From positions 61,525-125,524 of the forward strand of contig NZ_JAFMYU010000022.1 of NCBI RefSeq assembly GCF_017353255.1: a stretch of 64,000 bases of DNA. The letters run 5' to 3'. This document shows, piece after piece, positions 59,658 to 64,000 of this stretch; positions within the stretch are counted from its first letter, which is position 1; each line of letters begins with the position of its first letter. A program made the position numbers and the translations under genes. Under the pieces are notes generated by a model that did not search any database, was not told the origin of the DNA, and was given only the letters and a program-made list of their open reading frames with translations. This DNA is from Fibrella aquatilis (GTDB lineage: Bacteria; Bacteroidota; Bacteroidia; Cytophagales; Spirosomataceae).

Positions 59658-60932
59658 TTGAACCTTCCTGTTTTTATTGCCAGCCGGGTGCGAAACGCGC
59701 CGCTGGGTAGTTTTTCGGCCACCGTTACGCGGGTAGGCATTGGTAGCGTGGCCGTGGGGCTGGCCGTGCTCATTATTGCGTTTGCGGTCTTGTTTGGGTT
59801 CAAACGCACGATTCAGCAGAAGATCTTTGCCTTCGGGGCGCATTTGCAGGTGGTTAAATTTTCCAATAACCAGACATTCGAAGCCCCGCCCATTTCCATT
59901 CGTGATCCGGCCTTTGAGCGTATTCAAAAACTGCCGGGTATCCTGCACGTACAGGGTACGGCTAACAAAGCGGGTATTCTGCAAACCGACACTGATCTGG
60001 CCGGGGTAGTGCTCAAGGGCGTTGGCCCCGACTACGACTGGCAACTGATACAGTCGGCGCTGGTGGCGGGCCAGCTACCCCGTTTCGACTCGGCAGCCAC
60101 ATCTGGTTATTCAACGCAACTGCTTATCAGTCAAACACTTGCCAGTCAGCTTAAGCTGGGTGTAGGGCAATCGGCCATTCTTTATTTTACGGAACAAACC
60201 CCGCCGCGTACCGACGAGTTGGCCGCACAACCCGCCGTGATGGGCCTTCGTCCGCGCAAGATGACGGTGGTGGGCATCTACGAAACGGGCCTGGAAGAAG
60301 GCGACAAAGCCTTTGTGGTGGGCGACCTCCGGCTGGTGCAGCGCCTGAACAAATGGGCACCCGACCTAGTGGGCACGGGCGAGATTTTCGTCCGCGATTT
60401 TGGCCAGCTTGGCCCCAACTACAAGGCCGTCATTGAGCAAACACCCCCCGATATGCGCGTGACGCGGGTAGACGATCAGTACAGCGACCTATTCGACTGG
60501 ATGATGCTGCTGGACCGCAATACGGCCGTTTTTATCGTACTGATTCTGTTTGTAGCCTGCTTCAACATGGTGTCGGTACTGCTGGTGCTAATGATGGAAC
60601 GTACCCCCATGATTGGCTTGCTGAAAGCGCTAGGAAGTGCTAACTCGCTGCTGAGGCGGCTTTTTGTAGTTGTTGGTTTGAACATTGTGGCCTGGGGCCT
60701 GCTGCTGGGTAACGGGCTGGGCATAGGCCTCTGCTGGCTACAGTCGCGCTTCCAGTTTATCCCCCTCGACCGCAAGAATTACTTCATGGATTACGTCCCC
60801 ATCGCCTGGGATTGGCCCGTTATCGCCCTGCTCAACGCTGTTATCATTATCCTGATCGCGCTGGCCCTTTGGCTCCCCACCCTCATCATCAACCGCATCG
60901 ACCCGGTGAAAGCGCTGGTGTTTAAGAAGTGA
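59658..60932 (+). CDS. LolC/E-like ABC transporter permease (FtsX family), TTG start
   Basis: This 424-residue inner-membrane permease of the FtsX/LolC-E type is probably part of a lipoprotein-release or related complex. The protein begins TTG-AAC-CTT at 59658: NLPVFIASRV matches the usual N-terminus of the family, and no upstream ATG or GTG in frame fits, so a TTG start is likely. There is one helix at about 24-50, a long periplasmic MacB-like domain (about 50-275), and three C-terminal helices (about 285-315, 330-360 and 385-412). The ATPase partner is not in the window. Confidence 0.85.
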   Translation: MNLPVFIASRVRNAPLGSFSATVTRVGIGSVAVGLAVLIIAFAVLFGFKRTIQQKIFAFGAHLQVVKFSNNQTFEAPPISIRDPAFERIQKLPGILHVQGTANKAGILQTDTDLAGVVLKGVGPDYDWQLIQSALVAGQLPRFDSAATSGYSTQLLISQTLASQLKLGVGQSAILYFTEQTPPRTDELAAQPAVMGLRPRKMTVVGIYETGLEEGDKAFVVGDLRLVQRLNKWAPDLVGTGEIFVRDFGQLGPNYKAVIEQTPPDMRVTRVDDQYSDLFDWMMLLDRNTAVFIVLILFVACFNMVSVLLVLMMERTPMIGLLKALGSANSLLRRLFVVVGLNIVAWGLLLGNGLGIGLCWLQSRFQFIPLDRKNYFMDYVPIAWDWPVIALLNAVIIILIALALWLPTLIINRIDPVKALVFKK

Positions 60933-60933
60933 T

Positions 60934-61019
60934 GAGTGCTGAACGGTAAGTGGTTAGTTTGCTTCCGCCAGAGTAAATACGCGGGCGGCAGCAAACTCAT
61001 CACTTACCGCTCACCACTC
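60934..61019. repeat. long imperfect palindrome
   Basis: Arms 60934-60969 and 60984-61019 (36 nt) pair with five mismatches, most of which allow G-U pairs. It lies between the convergent permease and TraB-like genes and begins just after the permease stop. Confidence 0.8.
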
Positions 61020-61024
61020 ACCAC

Positions 61025-61882
61025 TCAATTTATCCCTTTCACCACATACCCCTGCTTTTTCAGGAGGGCAATGACGCCTTTGTCGCCGATGAGGTGACCG
61101 GCGCCGAAGGCGAAGAAGGTGGGCGTGGCTTTGGCCGCTTTCTCGATGACCGGAATCCAGTTGGCGTTGCGCTCGTTAAGCAAAGGCCCCTCCATTTCGG
61201 CAAACTCAGCGGGGTTCCTCTTCATGATGTCGCTCATCTGGGTTAGGTTTTTAGCCTTGTAGGCTATTAAAAGATCAGCAAAATCTTTTTGCGATTTTTC
61301 GGGGTCACGGGCCATATCGGCGAGGTCTTTAAACTGCTTGTCAAGCGGTTTTTTATCCAGCAAGGCCAGTTGCGATTCCATCGTTTCCAGGCCCAGCACC
61401 TCTTTTTTCTGAGTGGTGGCCATCTGGGCGAAGGTCATATCGTAGGAGGCTGGCTGGCAGTGGAGCATACCCATCACCAGAAAGGACATGAGGCCAAGCG
61501 GGCGAAAGGTTTTTACCATATCGAGCTTTACACTCATGGTTTTAGTCAGGTACTCATCCAGCAGTTTGTAGTCGTCGGCAGAGAGGTAGTCTTTAGCGGT
61601 TTTGCCGGCGGGCAGCACCATAGCTTTCTGCATTTTGGGCATCATGGTGGGGTCGTCCATGTCTACCTCCAGGTAAAGCTGCTTGGTGTCGGCTATGGCT
61701 TTTTTGGTGGCGTCGGTAATGACCAGATCAGTGGGGCAAACCAGGTGAAACGTGCCGTAGAGATAAGAGGGGGCGGTGAGGCCGTTGCCCGTTACTTCAT
61801 ACAGCAACGCATTGTCGGTTTGGGCGAAGGCGTTGATAGTCAGGGCTGAAAAGGTGGCAATTAGGGTGGTACGTAGGTTCAT
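61025..61882 (-). CDS. TraB/GumN-family protein
   Basis: This 285-residue protein has a signal peptide (MNLRTTLIATFSALTINAFAQ) and the family motifs SYLYGTFHL near residues 39-47 and FAFGAGHLIGDKG near 254-266, whose histidines suggest a metal-dependent hydrolase of the Tiki/TraB type. The middle helical part has TMSVKLDMVKTFRP. It probably acts in the periplasm. The exact activity in bacteria is not established. Confidence 0.88.
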   Translation of the reverse strand: MNLRTTLIATFSALTINAFAQTDNALLYEVTGNGLTAPSYLYGTFHLVCPTDLVITDATKKAIADTKQLYLEVDMDDPTMMPKMQKAMVLPAGKTAKDYLSADDYKLLDEYLTKTMSVKLDMVKTFRPLGLMSFLVMGMLHCQPASYDMTFAQMATTQKKEVLGLETMESQLALLDKKPLDKQFKDLADMARDPEKSQKDFADLLIAYKAKNLTQMSDIMKRNPAEFAEMEGPLLNERNANWIPVIEKAAKATPTFFAFGAGHLIGDKGVIALLKKQGYVVKGIN

Positions 61883-61906
61883 GCTTGTGAGAATAAATTG
61901 AGTTGG

Positions 61907-62329
61907 TTAAATGTTATCGGGTTCTGTCCAGGCTAGTATGGCTGATGGCAGAGTAAGTACAATGGTGGCGATAGTCCAGTAGAATGGTTGTACATCATCA
62001 AAGCCCTGGGGCAGGGGAAAGCCAAAGATAGCCACCAAGAGTAAGGCCAGCACCAGCGTAGCCACGCCAATGTAGGCCAGCCGATACACGCGGTTACGCA
62101 CCTGTAGCTGTCGCTCATCAAGCTGGTTGTCCGGCGCGTTGCCCAGTTGCCAGAATCCGGTGCCCCGGTATAGGTAAACGATCATGCCGATGACTGCCAC
62201 AAGCCCCAGCAGTGAGGACAGGCTCACGGATAGCTCCAGCCACCGGCCAACAATAAACACGATTGGGTAACAAAGCAACTGAACGGCTACGGCAACGCGC
62301 CGCAGGCGTAAGGGAATGGATCTGGTCAT
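61907..62329 (-). CDS. four-helix membrane protein paired with an XRE regulator
   Basis: This 140-residue membrane protein has about four hydrophobic segments and a charged middle loop (NAPDNQLDERQLQVRNRVYRLAY). The DERQ...R...AY block recalls DUF2178-type membrane proteins that often accompany small XRE regulators. Its start overlaps the regulator stop by four bases (ATGA), so the two form a unit. The role is unknown. Confidence 0.7.
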   Translation of the reverse strand: MTRSIPLRLRRVAVAVQLLCYPIVFIVGRWLELSVSLSSLLGLVAVIGMIVYLYRGTGFWQLGNAPDNQLDERQLQVRNRVYRLAYIGVATLVLALLLVAIFGFPLPQGFDDVQPFYWTIATIVLTLPSAILAWTEPDNI

Positions 62330-62583
62330 GTCAATTTGTTTTTAAGGGTGGCTAATTCTTCGCTAAGGGGACGCAGGGGCTGGCGCGAAAAAACCATGTC
62401 GATAGGCAGGCCAAACACGGCACTCAGGTCCATAGCCAGATCGAGGCTGGGGTTGTATTCGCCTCGCTCCAGATAACCGATGGTCTGAAAATTCACGCCT
62501 ACCTGATCGGCTAGGTCTTTCCGCGACAGGCCCCGCTCTTCCCGCAGCAGGGCAATACGGTTATAGATCTTTTCGCCTTTCAT
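62326..62583 (-). CDS. small XRE-family regulator
   Basis: This 85-residue DNA-binding protein, taken from the ATG at 62583 (MKGEKIYNRIALLREERGLS), has one helix-turn-helix of the XRE type (residues about 8-62: LSRKDLADQVGVNFQTIGYLERGEYNPSLDLAMDLSAVFG). The pattern matches the small regulators that sit beside DUF2178-like membrane proteins. It probably represses its own two-gene unit. Confidence 0.9.
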   Translation of the reverse strand: MKGEKIYNRIALLREERGLSRKDLADQVGVNFQTIGYLERGEYNPSLDLAMDLSAVFGLPIDMVFSRQPLRPLSEELATLKNKLT

Positions 62584-62752
62584 TTGCTTGATATCTAATA
62601 CAAACATAAAACACATTGTTGTAAATATACAACAGTGTGATGTAAATTATTTTTTACCTACCCATTGGCTGATCAATTTGTCCATGCATCCGTACCCTCA
62701 TACTTTGGTACAACCGGCAGATACGATGGGACAAAACGGGTATATTTGATCT

Positions 62753-64000
62753 ATGATTACTTCATCTCAACCTACGCTCTCTCCACCGGCTACTACCGGG
62801 CAAACACCCACCCGGATTCGGCTTGTCACGGCGGCTTCGCTTTTCGACGGACACGATGCGGCCATCAACCTCATGCGACGGCTATTGCAGTCGTCGGGGG
62901 CCGAGGTGATTCACCTGGGACACAACCGGTCGGTGGCCGAAATTGTGGACTGCGCCATTCAGGAAGACGTGCAGGGCATTGCCATCACCAGCTACCAGGG
63001 CGGGCATATCGAGTTTTTTAAGTATATGTACGACCTGCTTCATGAACGCGGTGCGGGCCATATCAAAATTTTTGGTGGGGGGGGCGGCACCATTCTGCCC
63101 CGTGAAATCGAGGAGCTACACGCCTACGGCATCACCCGCCTCTACAGCCCCGACGATGGCCGCACCCTGGGCCTGCAAGGCATGATCGACGATCTGTTGA
63201 GTCGCTGCCGTGAAGTGGTCCTGCCTACCGAAGCTGACGGGGACGACCAAATTCTCCGTGTAGCCCGCCTCATCACCCAGGCAGAAAACGGCAATGCCCC
63301 CAACAAGCAAACCGACAAACCGACAAACCAACAATCGCCCCCCGTTCTTGGCATCACCGGCACGGGCGGCGCGGGGAAATCGTCGTTGGTAGACGAACTG
63401 ATATTGAGGTATTTACGCACGTATCCAGACAACACGATGGCCGTAATATCGGTCGATCCGTCGAAGCGGAAAACGGGCGGGGCGTTGCTGGGCGACCGTA
63501 TTCGGATGAACACCTTGAACCCGTCGGTAAGTCAGGGACGGGTGTATATGCGGTCGTTGGCCACGCGACAGGCGAATCTGGCCTTAAGCAAACACGTGCA
63601 GGACGCTATCGACATTTGTAAGTCGGCGGGGTTCGATCTGATCATCGTGGAGACGTCGGGTATCGGGCAGTCGGATACGGAGATCACCGAACATGCCGAC
63701 AAGACCCTGTACGTAATGACGGCTGAATACGGCGCAGCTACGCAACTGGAAAAGATCGACATGCTCGATTTCGCCGACCTCATCGCCATCAACAAATTCG
63801 ACAAGCGCGGCTCGCTCGATGCCCTCCGCGACGTCCGCAAACAGTATCGCCGTAATCACAATGACTGGACCACCCCCGACGAGGCCCTGCCCATCATCGG
63901 CACTATGGCCGCCCAGTTCAACGATGAGGGCATGAATGGACTGTTTGAGCGGGCAATGAAGGATTTGGGATTGGGGCGGTCCGCCGTCGCGGTTGCGGAT
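62753..64000 (+). CDS. icmF: fused isobutyryl/methylmalonyl-CoA mutase, N-terminal part
   Basis: This is the start of a B12-dependent acyl-CoA mutase of the fused IcmF type; 416 codons lie in the window and the frame is open at the right edge. The B12-binding domain comes first ([10 protein letters not shown] at 32-41, with the cobalt-binding H34; FGGGGGTI near 107-114). A MeaB-like GTPase follows, with the P-loop GTGGAGKS at 203-210, ETSGIGQSD and NKFDKRG. A glutamine- and threonine-rich linker joins them (about 183-197). The mutase domain lies beyond the window. A TATATTTG box at 62741-62748 matches the -7 element but is only four bases from the ATG. Confidence 0.93.
   Translation, partial: MITSSQPTLSPPATTGQTPTRIRLVTAASLFDGHDAAINLMRRLLQSSGAEVIHLGHNRSVAEIVDCAIQEDVQGIAITSYQGGHIEFFKYMYDLLHERGAGHIKIFGGGGGTILPREIEELHAYGITRLYSPDDGRTLGLQGMIDDLLSRCREVVLPTEADGDDQILRVARLITQAENGNAPNKQTDKPTNQQSPPVLGITGTGGAGKSSLVDELILRYLRTYPDNTMAVISVDPSKRKTGGALLGDRIRMNTLNPSVSQGRVYMRSLATRQANLALSKHVQDAIDICKSAGFDLIIVETSGIGQSDTEITEHADKTLYVMTAEYGAATQLEKIDMLDFADLIAINKFDKRGSLDALRDVRKQYRRNHNDWTTPDEALPIIGTMAAQFNDEGMNGLFERAMKDLGLGRSAVAVAD

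Noticed and set aside
62741..62748. Firm promoter call for icmF
   Set aside because: TATATTTG fits the -7 element, but it is four bases from the ATG and has no well-placed -33 TTG, so it stays only a remark.
1..64000. tRNA and rRNA genes, insertion sequences
   Set aside because: I saw no cloverleaf-like or rRNA-like stretch and no transposase gene; short tRNAs could still be missed by eye.

Overview
The window is a piece of a Bacteroidota chromosome, most likely from the Cytophagales (Spirosoma/Fibrella-like). The supporting signs are a Bacteroidota-type RpoD, TAnnTTTG promoter boxes, a type IX secretion C-terminal signal, a carboxynorspermidine decarboxylase, DUF4136/DUF2147 proteins and an IcmF-type fused mutase. 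Most of it is GC-rich housekeeping and metabolic DNA; one AT-rich accessory block lies at about 15.3-23.6 kb.

Layout. 1-2334: start of a topoisomerase IV/gyrase A subunit. 2.6-7.2 kb: ABC exporter, peptidase T, a receiver protein bracketed by two similar terminator-ended RNA-like elements, and a DUF2147 protein. 7.3-12.7 kb: envelope-polysaccharide genes (WecA-like transferase, two GT2 enzymes, WcaF-like acetyltransferase, a polytopic GT-C-like protein). 12.8-15.3 kb: secreted SGNH esterase with a T9SS tail. 15.3-23.6 kb: accessory block. 24-32.4 kb: tyrosine recombinase, two aldehyde dehydrogenases, NspC, membrane AraC regulator, serine hydrolase. 32.7-37.7 kb: XRE/S24-like regulator, rpsO, pnp, rpoD. 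38.3-48.8 kb: MMPL exporter and an unusual cluster (UbiA-like, PEP-synthase-like phosphotransferase, GNAT, APH-like kinase, BtaA/DUF3419-like, ANL ligase). 48.8-62.6 kb: exonuclease, oxidoreductases, cold-shock protein, AraC regulator, RluD, PLP enzyme, HExxH protein, LolC/E-like permease, TraB/GumN protein and small regulators. 62.75 kb to the end: start of icmF.

The most striking find is in the accessory block. Four intergenic sites carry the architecture of integron attC sites: a 7-bp RYYYAAC box and a matching GTTRRRY box enclosing a short unpaired spacer, a second conserved stem with an offset base, and a variable loop. Each lies just downstream of an AT-rich gene, and all of these genes lie on the minus strand. 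A fifth, truncated site marks the right edge. Between sites and genes lie degenerate repeats of about 55 bp. No gene with the IntI-specific insertion is visible; a Xer-type tyrosine recombinase sits at the head of the array. This is an integron-like cassette array (CALIN-like) in a Bacteroidota chromosome.

The second theme is a set of long, near-perfect intergenic palindromes (arms about 20-49 bp), each with its own word composition, at many gene borders. One lies in frame inside nspC. Another is an exact mirror that supplies promoter boxes and start codons to two divergent genes. The third theme is the 40.5-48.8 kb cluster, whose gene combination I do not recognise as a described pathway.
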